From a virus: a DNA stretch of 37,588 nt. The stretch's first letter is position 1. Each line of letters begins with the position of its first letter. The notes under the pieces were generated by a model. The model was not told the DNA's origin, did no database searches, and was given only the letters and a program-made list of their open reading frames with translations. Shown piece by piece: positions 15,958 through 23,281 of this stretch. The translations under genes were made by a program, and so were the position numbers. The stretch is from positions 1 through 37,588 of the IMG/VR virus record IMGVR_UViG_3300046323_000406, one strand, 5' to 3'.

Positions 15958-16208
15958 GCTCAGAGCCAAAGAAGAAGAAGTTCTACATATCAAGAACTGA
16001 CGGTCTTTGGCTTGGTTGGATCTTCGCTGAATCGTTTGAGGTAGCCGTACTAAGGTCTGAGATGGTTTGGAGACAGGAAATATTTGAGTTTGGTATCTGT
16101 ATAAAACAAAGTAAGTCGGGTATGTTTTCTCGTAATGGAAATCGAGTCAAAAAAGATAACACTGGTCGACCCGAACAAAGTCACTCTCAATCCGAAGAAC
16201 AGAAATAA
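15954..16208 (+). CDS. Unknown small protein overlapping the methyltransferase gene
   Basis: An 84-residue protein starting at ATG 15954 (ATGA overlap). It has a basic start (MSSEPKKKKFYIS), an aromatic middle (GLWLGWIFAESFEVAVL) and a polar, low-complexity tail whose last 74 bases are shared with the following gene in another frame. No domain is recognised. Confidence 0.5.
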   Translation: MSSEPKKKKFYISRTDGLWLGWIFAESFEVAVLRSEMVWRQEIFEFGICIKQSKSGMFSRNGNRVKKDNTGRPEQSHSQSEEQK

Positions 16209-17403
16209 ACACCCTGAAGAACAAATAGATCACCTTGCTGATGTGATCCGGTATCAGGGATTTAGAAATCCAATTGTGATTTCTAATTTGTCAGGTCACG
16301 TAGCTGCTGGTGAGGGTCGTGTATTGGCGGCTCGTAAGCTTGGTATGAAACATATACCAGCTATTTTTCAAGACTTTAAAAACGAAGAGCAGGAGTGGGC
16401 GTTTGGTATTTCAGACAACGCTCTAGCGCTTCAGAGTGATTTAGATTTCTCCGGTATCAATGCCGACCTTCCAGAGTTCGGTCCAGAGTTTGATATTCGG
16501 ATGCTGGGTATTGAGAACTTCGAAATTGATGTTGCCGACCGTGAAGGTTTAACAGATCCAGACGCTGTACCACCACCTCCAGTTGATCCTGTAACGAAGC
16601 TCGGTGATTTGTGGATCCTTGGAAAACACAGATTACTATGTGGAGATTCCACAAATGTACAACACGTCGAGCGTTTAATGGATGGCTCAAAAGCTGATCT
16701 TGTTTTCACGGATCCACCGTATGGAGTTAACTACGATGGAGGCCACGCGCAGAAGGGTAAGAGGCGTGAAAAATTAGCCAACGACGAATCGACTGAAATT
16801 TACACTGGTTCTGTTCCTATGATGGCTGCATTTTCATCAGAAAAAGCCGCGCTATATCTTTGGTTTGCTGCCACTAAAAGTCTTCAGGTTCTTCAGGTTC
16901 TTCAGGATAACCAATACGAGATTAGAAGTTGGCTCATTTGGAATAAGAACATGGCTCAGTTTGGTGCTATCGGTGCACAGTATAAACAGAAACACGAGCC
17001 ATGCCTATACGCCTACAAGAAGGGCTGCGCTCCTTTTTGGTACGGTCCTAATAACGAGGTGAGTGTTTGGGATGAGAAAAGGTCTTCGGTTAACGAATTT
17101 CATCCTACTCAAAAGCCAGTAGAACTCAGCAAGCGTGCGATCAATAATAGCTGCCCGAAAAACGGAATTATTTTAGACCTGTTCGGTGGTTCTGGTTCCA
17201 CTATGATAGGTGCGGAGTCCACGGGTAGGGCTGCTAGACTTATGGAGCTTGAGCCTAAATACTGCGATGTGATCGTTTCTAGGTGGGCACAGTTTACAGG
17301 GCTCGACCCAGTGCGTGACGATGGGGTTACTTGGTCAAGCCTAAACTCCGGCAAACCAGCGCCTAAAAAGCCCGAAAAGAAGCCTAAGAAAAAGAAAAAA
17401 TAG
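16135..17403 (+). CDS. ParB-like domain fused to a DNA adenine/cytosine-N4 methyltransferase
   Basis: A 422-residue protein. Residues about 8-80 form a ParB/sulfiredoxin-like domain with the box GHVAAGEGRVLAARKLG. The methyltransferase follows with DPPYG at residues 193-197 (catalytic motif IV) and, later, LDLFGGSGSTMIGAE near 346-360 (motif I, AdoMet binding), the permuted beta-class order. The C-terminus is a lysine-rich tail. No restriction endonuclease lies next to it, so protection of phage DNA from host restriction, or marking DNA for packaging or expression, is likely. The target sequence is unknown. Three tandem 9-base units at 16882-16908 encode LQVLQVLQD. Confidence 0.9.
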   Translation: MEIESKKITLVDPNKVTLNPKNRNKHPEEQIDHLADVIRYQGFRNPIVISNLSGHVAAGEGRVLAARKLGMKHIPAIFQDFKNEEQEWAFGISDNALALQSDLDFSGINADLPEFGPEFDIRMLGIENFEIDVADREGLTDPDAVPPPPVDPVTKLGDLWILGKHRLLCGDSTNVQHVERLMDGSKADLVFTDPPYGVNYDGGHAQKGKRREKLANDESTEIYTGSVPMMAAFSSEKAALYLWFAATKSLQVLQVLQDNQYEIRSWLIWNKNMAQFGAIGAQYKQKHEPCLYAYKKGCAPFWYGPNNEVSVWDEKRSSVNEFHPTQKPVELSKRAINNSCPKNGIILDLFGGSGSTMIGAESTGRAARLMELEPKYCDVIVSRWAQFTGLDPVRDDGVTWSSLNSGKPAPKKPEKKPKKKKK

Positions 17404-17482
17404 ATCGTAAGCATTTGATTTTAGTGGCTTAACACAACATTAACTTTACTCGAGAAACCTAATGTAGCACATTGGTAACACG

Positions 17483-17989
17483 ATGCATAAAGTTATACCA
17501 CAAGAGATTCTTAAAATTCTCGAGCAAAAGTTAAAATCAAAATTAGTGGTGCAGCCAGGTACTCATTGTTGGATCTATCAAGGCCATATTATGGTTAAAG
17601 GCTATGGTTCGATTAGTCACCAATTCTATCAAATTTTAACTCATAGGCTTGCATGGCAAATTGCCCACGGTCCTATTCCAAAAAAAATGTATGTCTGTCA
17701 CCATTGTGATAACAGGCCTTGCTGTAATCCTGAGCATCTTTTTTTAGGAACGGCACAGGATAATATAGATGACATGATAGCTAAAGGTAGAATGAAACGC
17801 GCCTTTGGTGAGGAGCATCACTCGGCGAGACTTTCAAATTATAACGTTATTTGGATACGAGAGGTCTTCATTCATGGAAGTGAACGGTTCGGTTCTAAAG
17901 CTCTAGCCAAAAAGTTCAATGTGACGGAAACAGCTATTAGGAAAATTATATTGCGTAAAACGTGGAAGCACGTCGACGCTGATGAGTAG
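17483..17989 (+). CDS. HNH endonuclease, free-standing homing type
   Basis: A 168-residue protein. The HNH core lies at about residues 50-100: THRLAWQIAHGPIP, then VCHHCDNRPCCNPEHLFLGT, then NIDDMIAKGR. The C-terminal part has a helix-turn-helix-like segment (SKALAKKFNVTETAIRKI) for DNA recognition. This is the common phage HNH_3-type homing enzyme. It has its own 79-base upstream gap and no clear ribosome site, and it is AT-richer than its neighbours, both typical of an inserted mobile gene. Neither adjacent gene is visibly interrupted. Confidence 0.85.
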   Translation: MHKVIPQEILKILEQKLKSKLVVQPGTHCWIYQGHIMVKGYGSISHQFYQILTHRLAWQIAHGPIPKKMYVCHHCDNRPCCNPEHLFLGTAQDNIDDMIAKGRMKRAFGEEHHSARLSNYNVIWIREVFIHGSERFGSKALAKKFNVTETAIRKIILRKTWKHVDADE

Positions 17990-18018
17990 TGCCCAAACAA
18001 TTACCGAAAGGAATGCAA

Positions 18019-18378
18019 ATGAAAAACCTATCAATCTTAACCCTAGCCCTATCCACCGCCTGCGCTCCGCAATTTAACCACCCCACGGATCAAGAAATAA
18101 TGCAGCGTCAGCAAACCATCTGTGTGAACCAAAGGATCCAGGTAATGCGAGACTGCGACCGTACCTTCCTGCACGTAGTGGGTTCGACATACGAGGTGAC
18201 GGCTTCTGACTTAGTGCAGCTTCAGGATGGGGTTAATGATTTCAGCACACCACAAAAATGGTGCAAAATTGGTATTCTCAGAGGTGAGCGAGTAGACGGC
18301 TGCCACTTTCAAGAAGGTGAGACGACTCCTAGCTACCAGGAAATCTTAGATGCAGCAGAAGCTTTGAGGTCAGAATGA
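18019..18378 (+). CDS. Cysteine-containing lipoprotein
   Basis: A 119-residue protein. ATG 18019 has AAAGGA six bases upstream; a GTG reading from 17989 overlaps the previous stop and adds a non-signal prefix. The signal peptide MKNLSILTLALSTAC ends in a lipobox (cysteine 15). The mature part contains several cysteines (ICVNQR, RDCDR, KWCKIG, DGCHFQ), probably two disulphides, so it folds outside the cytoplasm. Superinfection exclusion or surface alteration are possible roles; none is proven. Confidence 0.65.
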   Translation: MKNLSILTLALSTACAPQFNHPTDQEIMQRQQTICVNQRIQVMRDCDRTFLHVVGSTYEVTASDLVQLQDGVNDFSTPQKWCKIGILRGERVDGCHFQEGETTPSYQEILDAAEALRSE

Positions 18379-18647
18379 ACATAAACGACTTTGTAACTTT
18401 GATTCAGAAAACCAAACAGAACGAAGATGGCACTACCACGCTACCTACCACCGTCATCAGGCAAATGATGCAGCAGCTTTGTCAGACGGCAATGCCTCAA
18501 TTGCCTGACGATTACAAAGTAAAGCTCGAGGCTCTTCGTCGATCTAAAGAGTGGACATCTATCTGGTCAAACCAACCCAAATCTAAGCAGGATTCCTACT
18601 ATGAAGGATTTCTAGACTGCATTAAATGGCTAGGAGATAAGAAATGA
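18375..18647 (+). CDS. Unknown small protein
   Basis: A 90-residue soluble protein (MNINDFVTLIQKTKQNEDG..., C-terminal YYEGFLDCIKWLGDKK). It overlaps genes on both sides by four bases (ATGA-type), so it belongs to a coupled run. No domain is recognised. Confidence 0.55.
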   Translation: MNINDFVTLIQKTKQNEDGTTTLPTTVIRQMMQQLCQTAMPQLPDDYKVKLEALRRSKEWTSIWSNQPKSKQDSYYEGFLDCIKWLGDKK

Positions 18648-18962
18648 AAATCTTCGAAGACACTGGCTGGTCAGTAGATAAGAAGCGAACACCTCCATGC
18701 ATAAAGGACTTCACTCGAGTGATGCTGGTGGAATTCCCACCTTCAAAGATCTTCATTGAGACTGTCGATAAAGATAAACCTGGAGCTTTTTGCTTCAATT
18801 TCAAAGTCGACAATGTTGGTATTTACTACCGAGTCACATTCCGATGCGTTCATGATAGTTCAGACTGATGATCCAGAGGAAGCTTTGAGGCAAGGTAGGG
18901 GATATTCCCCAGACGGAGTTCGAAGTTTTATAATGCAGTACCACGCCTGCCTTGTAGTGTAG
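18644..18962 (+). CDS. Unknown small protein, probably frameshifted
   Basis: The first frame (18644-18868) gives 74 residues ending VGIYYRVTFRCVHDSSD. From about 18840 the +1 frame stays open to the TAG at 18960-18962 and reads AFMIVQTDDPEEALRQGRGY and then SPDGVRSFIMQYHACLVV, which looks more like true protein than the 3' end of the first frame. One missing base after TTCCG would join them into a protein of about 106 residues. It may be a sequencing or natural indel, or a programmed shift. A GTAGG/CCTAC hairpin starts at the second stop. The function is unknown. Confidence 0.45.
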
Positions 18963-19192
18963 GGCTTTAACCTACGAGTCTCGATACCCCGCGTGAGGGG
19001 ATGGGCGGTCTTGAAACGTTCTTAAGCGCCATGTTTCCGCTGTAGAGATCCCTGCTGTCCCAATGGTCCGTCGGTCGCCCGTCGTCATGGTGAGGCTTTT
19101 GTGGCTTGAAGTCTTTCATCCAAGCTTGTCGACGTCATTTGGTTTCGGAGCTACGTCTTGGAGGCCCCCCCCCAATATTCCAGCTTCGGCAT

Positions 19193-19220
19193 TTGACACC
19201 GTGATGTTCTTCGTGAGAAT
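19193..19220 (+). promoter_or_regulatory. Promoter candidate: TTGACA-N16-GAGAAT
   Basis: A perfect -35 hexamer at 19193-19198 is followed after 16 bases by GAGAAT (19215-19220), four of six matches to the -10 consensus. It lies about 230 bases upstream of the Gp157-family gene and just before the palindrome at 19263. Confidence 0.45.
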
Positions 19221-19262
19221 CTCTCAGACGGGTTCTTTGCAGTACTCATCTAAGCATGAAAA

Positions 19263-19278
19263 GTTTACCCGCGTAAAC
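19263..19278. promoter_or_regulatory. Operator-like palindrome
   Basis: GTTTAC and GTAAAC form a perfect six-base dyad across four bases (CCGC). Spacing and size suit a dimeric repressor. A partial copy (GTTTAC, four bases, GTA) lies at 19354-19366, over the -35 box of a promoter candidate. No CI- or Cro-type protein is recognisable, so the binder is unknown. Confidence 0.5.
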
Positions 19279-19354
19279 CTAGTAGTGCTTCTTTATTCCT
19301 TGCCACCTAGCACCAATCTTTCGCAGGGCAACAGAAAATAGTTTAAATTACTGG

Positions 19355-19383
19355 TTTACATTAGTACGGCATAACGGTATTCA
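19355..19383 (+). promoter_or_regulatory. Promoter candidate: TTTACA-N17-TATTCA
   Basis: Five of six -35 positions and four of six -10 positions match, with ideal spacing. It lies 65 bases upstream of the start of the first early gene, and its -35 box overlaps the partial operator copy, which fits a repressible early promoter. Confidence 0.45.
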
Positions 19384-19447
19384 CTCCATCACTCAGCGAG
19401 ATTCACACCTATTGACAGGTAGCCTGAGATAAAAAGGAGTAGATTTA

Positions 19448-20125
19448 ATGTCATCACCCCAACCCTCACTGTTTTCAAAGTCCACCGAAAGGTGTACTAC
19501 AAAATCTACTCCGACCAATACGGAGTCAACCTCGCTACTGGAACCCAGCCACAGTAGCGTTGCCGTAATGGAAGTAAATACTCCCGACACTGCGAGTCTG
19601 GAACGCAGTTCGGGAGCTCTTCGTTCAATCACGATGCAGCTTCACGAAATAGAACTAGAACTCATCGAAAGCGGTGGAGTGCTAACCCCATACCTTGAAG
19701 GCAGGCTATCCTCTGCAACACTGGCTAAAGAGAAGAAAATTGACGCCTATGTAGCTATTTGGAAACGCGCTGAGTCGATCGCTATCGAGTACGGTGAACG
19801 AGCTGACAAGCTTACCGCGGTTAAAAAGGCAGCTACCACTCTCGTTAAAACGCTAAAGGATAATCTTAAAGAAGCCTCAAAGATCCTCGGCATTGTTGAA
19901 CTTGAAGGTGAAAATAATAGAATCAAGATTTCAGACTCGGCACCAGAGCTGCAGATTATCGATATGAATTTAGTACCACCTCAGTACACGAGGGAAGTCA
20001 CGACGCTCGAGGTTGATAAAGAGGCTCTATCAAAAGCATTAGCTAGAGGCGAGAAGGTGCCAGGTATTCACTGGGAACCAAAAAAACGAATCAACATTTA
20101 TCCAGTGAAGGGGAAATTAAAATGA
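19448..20125 (+). CDS. Siphovirus Gp157-family protein
   Basis: A 225-residue protein. AGGAG nine bases upstream supports ATG 19448. The first 60 residues are polar and low-complexity. The rest shows the Gp157 pattern: helical N-terminal part (MQLHEIELELIESGG), a central coiled coil (ERADKLTAVKKAATTLVKTL) and the C-terminal NRIKISDSAPELQIID followed by VPPQYTREV. In other phages this family sits beside single-strand annealing or recombination genes, as here, where it overlaps the ERF gene by four bases. Its biochemical role is not settled. Confidence 0.75.
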   Translation: MSSPQPSLFSKSTERCTTKSTPTNTESTSLLEPSHSSVAVMEVNTPDTASLERSSGALRSITMQLHEIELELIESGGVLTPYLEGRLSSATLAKEKKIDAYVAIWKRAESIAIEYGERADKLTAVKKAATTLVKTLKDNLKEASKILGIVELEGENNRIKISDSAPELQIIDMNLVPPQYTREVTTLEVDKEALSKALARGEKVPGIHWEPKKRINIYPVKGKLK

Positions 20126-20757
20126 GGTCCGAAAGTATCAATGAGCTTGCGACAGCTATGGCTAAGGCACAGGGAGATATTTCTGGTGCGATTAAAGATA
20201 GTCAGAATCCTTTTTTTAAATCAAGCTACGCCGATTTAGGATCAGTGTGGGACGCTTGTAGGGCTCCTCTTAGTAAAAATGGGTTATCAGTTATTCAAAC
20301 TATTGAGTGCTCAGGATCAGAGCGGTGGCTTAAGACGACGCTTGCACATTCATCAGGGCAATGGATTGAATCACTGGTGCCTATCAATCCAACGAAAGAC
20401 GACCCTCAAGGATTAGGATCTTGTTTAACCTATTTACGTCGTTACTCGCTTGCTGCTATCGTTGGTGTCTACCAAGAAGACGACGATGGTAACGCTGCTA
20501 CTAAACCAGCACCAGCTAGGCATTCGCCACCTAAAGGCGACGTCGCAGCACCAGCAGGCGTTATCAGTGAACCAATGCTCAAGAGACTTTGGGCTATTGC
20601 AAACAAGAGTGGGTATAACGATAAGACCGTACACGCGCTTTTAGGCACGAAAAACATACAAAGCGTGAACGCATTAACCCGTCAAGATTACGACGCTCTT
20701 TGTAAGTACATGGAAGCCAATCCTAAACAGCAAGACATGGGGAATCTTCCTGAGTAA
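20122..20757 (+). CDS. erf: ERF-family single-strand annealing protein
   Basis: A 211-residue protein with the ERF core at residues about 10-120: ISGAIKDSQNPFFKSSYADL, then APLSKNGLSVIQ, then LGSCLTYLRRYSLAAIVGVY followed by the acidic QEDDDGNA. ERF proteins bind single-stranded DNA ends and anneal complementary strands, promoting recombination and genome circularisation. The C-terminal third is a separate helical tail. The gene is coupled to the Gp157-family gene upstream and the unknown gene downstream. Confidence 0.9.
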   Translation: MRSESINELATAMAKAQGDISGAIKDSQNPFFKSSYADLGSVWDACRAPLSKNGLSVIQTIECSGSERWLKTTLAHSSGQWIESLVPINPTKDDPQGLGSCLTYLRRYSLAAIVGVYQEDDDGNAATKPAPARHSPPKGDVAAPAGVISEPMLKRLWAIANKSGYNDKTVHALLGTKNIQSVNALTRQDYDALCKYMEANPKQQDMGNLPE

Positions 20758-21149
20758 TGAAGCGTGTAGGTAAGAAGCTATCAGCTAAAGACTTCAAAGC
20801 TACCGTTGAATCCATGAGGCACTGGACGGATCCATTTAGAAGAATGGTTTCCGCTCTAGTTCTTCACACCTACGCTCTACAAAAGCAAGTTGACGATTTA
20901 GAGTACGAACTTAAAAAGTTCAGACAAACAGATGTTTTTGATCCACCCGTATTTAAAGCAGGAGCACAAGAAGTCTATATGGAAAAGGGACAGAGGTACT
21001 GGGAGATGATTAAAAGTGGAATGCTACCAGCCTATTTAAAATACAACACAGACGCCAACCCAAGTGAGATCATTCGAGAAGCAAACGAGTGGGCGAGAAA
21101 AAACAATAAAGAACCAGTAGGTGAGAACACCGAGTTAGGTGCTGAATGA
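20757..21149 (+). CDS. Unknown early protein
   Basis: A 130-residue basic, helical protein (MKRVGKKLSAKDFKATVESM) with a coiled-coil stretch (LQKQVDDLEYELKKFRQ). It follows ERF with a one-base overlap, so a recombination-accessory role is plausible but unproven. No enzymatic motif is visible. Confidence 0.55.
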   Translation: MKRVGKKLSAKDFKATVESMRHWTDPFRRMVSALVLHTYALQKQVDDLEYELKKFRQTDVFDPPVFKAGAQEVYMEKGQRYWEMIKSGMLPAYLKYNTDANPSEIIREANEWARKNNKEPVGENTELGAE

Positions 21150-21307
21150 ATTGGGAGCTCTTCTATCTCTACATAAACACCGCTATTGTTTGCTGGTGGA
21201 TAGGATTTGCTGTAGGTAGGTTTTCAAAACACCCTGTTGAAGTAACGGTTCATCAGAAGTTTCACGGACCTTACAGTCAAAATCCTGCCGAACAAAAAGA
21301 GGCTTAA
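21146..21307 (+). CDS. Small single-pass membrane protein
   Basis: A 53-residue protein (MNWELFYLYINTAIVCWWIG, then FAVGRFSKHPVEVTV...). One hydrophobic segment at the N-terminus is followed by a polar tail. It overlaps the previous gene at ATGA. It is too short for a firm call, but the frame and coupling are good. Confidence 0.5.
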   Translation: MNWELFYLYINTAIVCWWIGFAVGRFSKHPVEVTVHQKFHGPYSQNPAEQKEA

Positions 21308-21325
21308 TCATGTACTCTGAGAGGT

Positions 21326-21553
21326 ATGTGGAGATTCATAGCGATTCTTCTAGCAGCACTATCTCTTTACCTCTGGCTAAATCCTACGATAGAAATAAAG
21401 TACAAGACAAAAGAAGTCGTGAAGATCAAGACGCCTTCTTGCCCACCAATCGAGCCTTGTGTGGTAGAGATGAAACCAGCCGACATTGTGTACGTCTCGC
21501 CTTCATGCGACCCTTGTCGGTGCGACGACGAAAGCGACGACTCCGATTATTAG
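21326..21553 (+). CDS. Small membrane-anchored cysteine/proline-rich protein
   Basis: A 75-residue protein with an N-terminal anchor (MWRFIAILLAALSLYLWL) followed by a lysine-rich stalk and a tail with six cysteines (SCPPIEPC, PSCDPCRC) and a DDESDDSDY end. ATG 21326 is preceded by GAGAGG. It converges with the metallophosphoesterase gene on the other strand, with a short GACTC/GAGTC inverted repeat (21539-21557) at its end. The function is unknown. Confidence 0.55.
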   Translation: MWRFIAILLAALSLYLWLNPTIEIKYKTKEVVKIKTPSCPPIEPCVVEMKPADIVYVSPSCDPCRCDDESDDSDY

Positions 21554-21591
21554 AGTCTAGCGAGTCCAGCATTATAGTAATTCCGATACCT

Positions 21592-22512
21592 TTATTTCTC
21601 GCGGACATCTGGCAGCCCGAATGTTTTCCAGTGAGAGAACTTGTTGAAGTTCAGAATCTCTCCTGTAGGCATAGCGATAGCAAAACCGTTGAGCATGAAC
21701 GGCATATTCTTCATGTCAGCTTGCACGTAGCTCATCAAATCGATGTTAGCCAAACAGCCCACTTCGATAACTTGGAACTTGCCGTCCTTACTTACAGTAG
21801 TAGCGCTGTGGTGGTGGTGGCCTGTTACCAAATGACATTGGTAGAGCTGGGCTATTTCAGAGGTGTGTTTGCCTCTTATTTGAGAATACCCTCGAGGGTG
21901 GAGAACCCTGACGTTATCGTTCAAAATCATCCAGGTGCTAGAAGATATTTTCAATTTATCATTGTCGTAGATCATCTTCAGGAGTCGCTGAATGCTGAGC
22001 TCTCCGTTGGACATGCGAATGAGCCTAGCGGTGTGATTTCCGAGCGTGTAGTAAACTTCGTCAAACGACTCACACATAAGCTCAAGAAACTTTTCAGCAG
22101 CATCCATGTCGTCTTCAAGAACCGCTCTACGACGAAACTCGAGACCGTGGTAGCTGCCTATCTGGTCAGCGTTGATCAGGTCCCCGTTAATGATACAGGT
22201 ACGGCAGCCAAACTTATGAGCTGTGATAAGAAACTGTTCAGTCCACGGTCCCGACTGCATAGGGCAGTGAATGTCACCAGCGATAGCTGTAGGGTAGCCA
22301 GAGATGAGATGTTTGGCGGCCTCGGGAGGAGGAGGTGCCCACGCGAGGCCGCCTTCGATTTTAGACCTCAACATCTTAAGGTCGAGTTCTCTTTGATAAG
22401 CTGGTTGGTAGCCATCTACCGTGACCTGGCATTTTTTACTGCAGTATGGTGGAACTCTGTCTATTCTCAAAACGCCATTACAGACTGGGCATACTTGAAT
22501 TTTTTTACTCAC
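21592..22512 (-). CDS. Metallophosphoesterase with an N-terminal zinc ribbon
   Basis: A 306-residue protein on the minus strand, starting with GTG at 22512. Residues 8-28 hold CPVC and YCSKKC, a likely zinc ribbon. The calcineurin-like phosphoesterase motifs follow in order: GDIHCP (Asp80, His82), INGDLIN (Asp111), GNHTAR (Asn159, His160) and TGHHHH (about 231-235). Such enzymes cut phosphodiesters of nucleic acids or nucleotides, or dephosphorylate proteins. The large plus-strand frame over this gene is a shadow. Its orientation against all neighbours suggests a separate promoter and perhaps separate acquisition. Confidence 0.88.
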   Translation of the reverse strand: MSKKIQVCPVCNGVLRIDRVPPYCSKKCQVTVDGYQPAYQRELDLKMLRSKIEGGLAWAPPPPEAAKHLISGYPTAIAGDIHCPMQSGPWTEQFLITAHKFGCRTCIINGDLINADQIGSYHGLEFRRRAVLEDDMDAAEKFLELMCESFDEVYYTLGNHTARLIRMSNGELSIQRLLKMIYDNDKLKISSSTWMILNDNVRVLHPRGYSQIRGKHTSEIAQLYQCHLVTGHHHHSATTVSKDGKFQVIEVGCLANIDLMSYVQADMKNMPFMLNGFAIAMPTGEILNFNKFSHWKTFGLPDVREK

Positions 22513-22547
22513 CTAAATCAGGGTGGGGTAAGTCGTCAGAAAACACA

Positions 22548-22563
22548 CGCCAACAGTTTGGCG
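22548..22563. promoter_or_regulatory. Perfect dyad between divergent genes
   Basis: CGCCAA and TTGGCG form a perfect six-base inverted repeat across CAGT. It lies in the 64-base gap between the start of the metallophosphoesterase and the start of the transglycosylase gene, immediately before the ribosome site of the latter. It may be an operator or an RNA hairpin that limits translation. Confidence 0.45.
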
Positions 22564-22576
22564 AATGGGGGAAAAT

Positions 22577-23281
22577 GTGAATAAATATTTATTACTTTTT
22601 TTATTAACCGCTTGCGTAAGTGAGCAACCAGCACCAATTCAATCCATACCACTTGACATAGCTGGTAGTGATTGTGTGCGTCATATCTGGAAGGACCGAG
22701 GAAAAGCACCTCTGGCTTTTATTGAAGGCATGGTTAATGTTTACAAGTTGAATTGTAAAACACCAGTCAAACCAGTAGGCAGCTCAGATAGAGATGTGGT
22801 TTCCTATTACGGTCTTCAGAATACTCAGCTTGATTTGTATACGTTTTTAATCGGTCTCGGGATGCGTGAGAGCTCAGGGAAGTATTGCGAAGGTCGAGAC
22901 ACTACGGCAAACAACATCACAGCTTCAACTGCTGAGGCTGGTATGTTTCAATTCTCATACAATTCGATTTCAGCTGACTACGGTACTGCTGCAGAGTCTC
23001 GCCTTCGAGAACGGTATGCGTACTACAAAGCGAATCCTTCAGCCTGTGATCTACCGACCTTCTCAAAAGGCGTTACCTGTAAACAGAATGATTCAACTAT
23101 CTACGGAACAGGTGAAGGCGCTACTTTCCAAAAGCTATCTCGTAACTGTCCACGCTTTGCTGTGGAGTACGCAGCTATTTTAGTGAGAGTTCTTCGAAAG
23201 CACTTCGGTCCAATCAACAGAAAAGAAGTTGAGATTGCTCAATCATGTAGGACTTTACTGGAGCAAGCTTGTGGTAACTAA
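22577..23281 (+). CDS. Lipoprotein lytic transglycosylase (SLT-like)
   Basis: A 234-residue protein. GTG 22577 is chosen over an ATG at 22565 because the G-rich site lies just before it. MNKYLLLFLLTAC is a lipoprotein signal with cysteine 13. The catalytic glutamate is likely Glu98 in GLGMRESSGKYCEGRD, and GMFQFSYNS near residue 121 matches the second conserved block of goose-type or SLT transglycosylases. These cut the glycan strands of peptidoglycan. Being a lipoprotein in the early block, it may act on the host wall before lysis, assist lysis, or alter entry by other phages. The next gene starts within its 3' end. Confidence 0.75.
   Translation: MNKYLLLFLLTACVSEQPAPIQSIPLDIAGSDCVRHIWKDRGKAPLAFIEGMVNVYKLNCKTPVKPVGSSDRDVVSYYGLQNTQLDLYTFLIGLGMRESSGKYCEGRDTTANNITASTAEAGMFQFSYNSISADYGTAAESRLRERYAYYKANPSACDLPTFSKGVTCKQNDSTIYGTGEGATFQKLSRNCPRFAVEYAAILVRVLRKHFGPINRKEVEIAQSCRTLLEQACGN

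Larger units (their letters stand above)
18963..19447. other. Long non-coding region before the early genes
   Basis: About 485 bases hold no convincing gene on either strand. It contains a GTAGG/CCTAC hairpin (18959-18975), a CCCC/GGGG hairpin (18987-19000), a run of nine C (19165-19173), a perfect TTGACA, an operator-like palindrome and a second promoter with an overlapping half-palindrome. I infer the control region for the rightward early genes, and possibly a replication origin or a non-coding RNA, since no initiator protein or repeat array is visible to settle it. Confidence 0.55.

Noticed and set aside
18910-18940. GTTCGAA resembling a tRNA T-loop
   Set aside because: Flanking bases do not form the five-base stem and no acceptor stem is found; no tRNA seen in the window.
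19063-19341. A 92-codon plus-strand frame in the non-coding region
   Set aside because: It has no ribosome site, random-looking composition and runs across the C run and palindrome; not supported as a gene.
19412-19417. Perfect TTGACA near the first early gene
   Set aside because: No acceptable -10 box lies 15-19 bases downstream; the ribosome site occupies that place.
21310-22584. A 424-codon plus-strand open frame
   Set aside because: It is a shadow of the minus-strand metallophosphoesterase, whose catalytic motifs are all intact; the plus-strand translation has no domain and odd composition.
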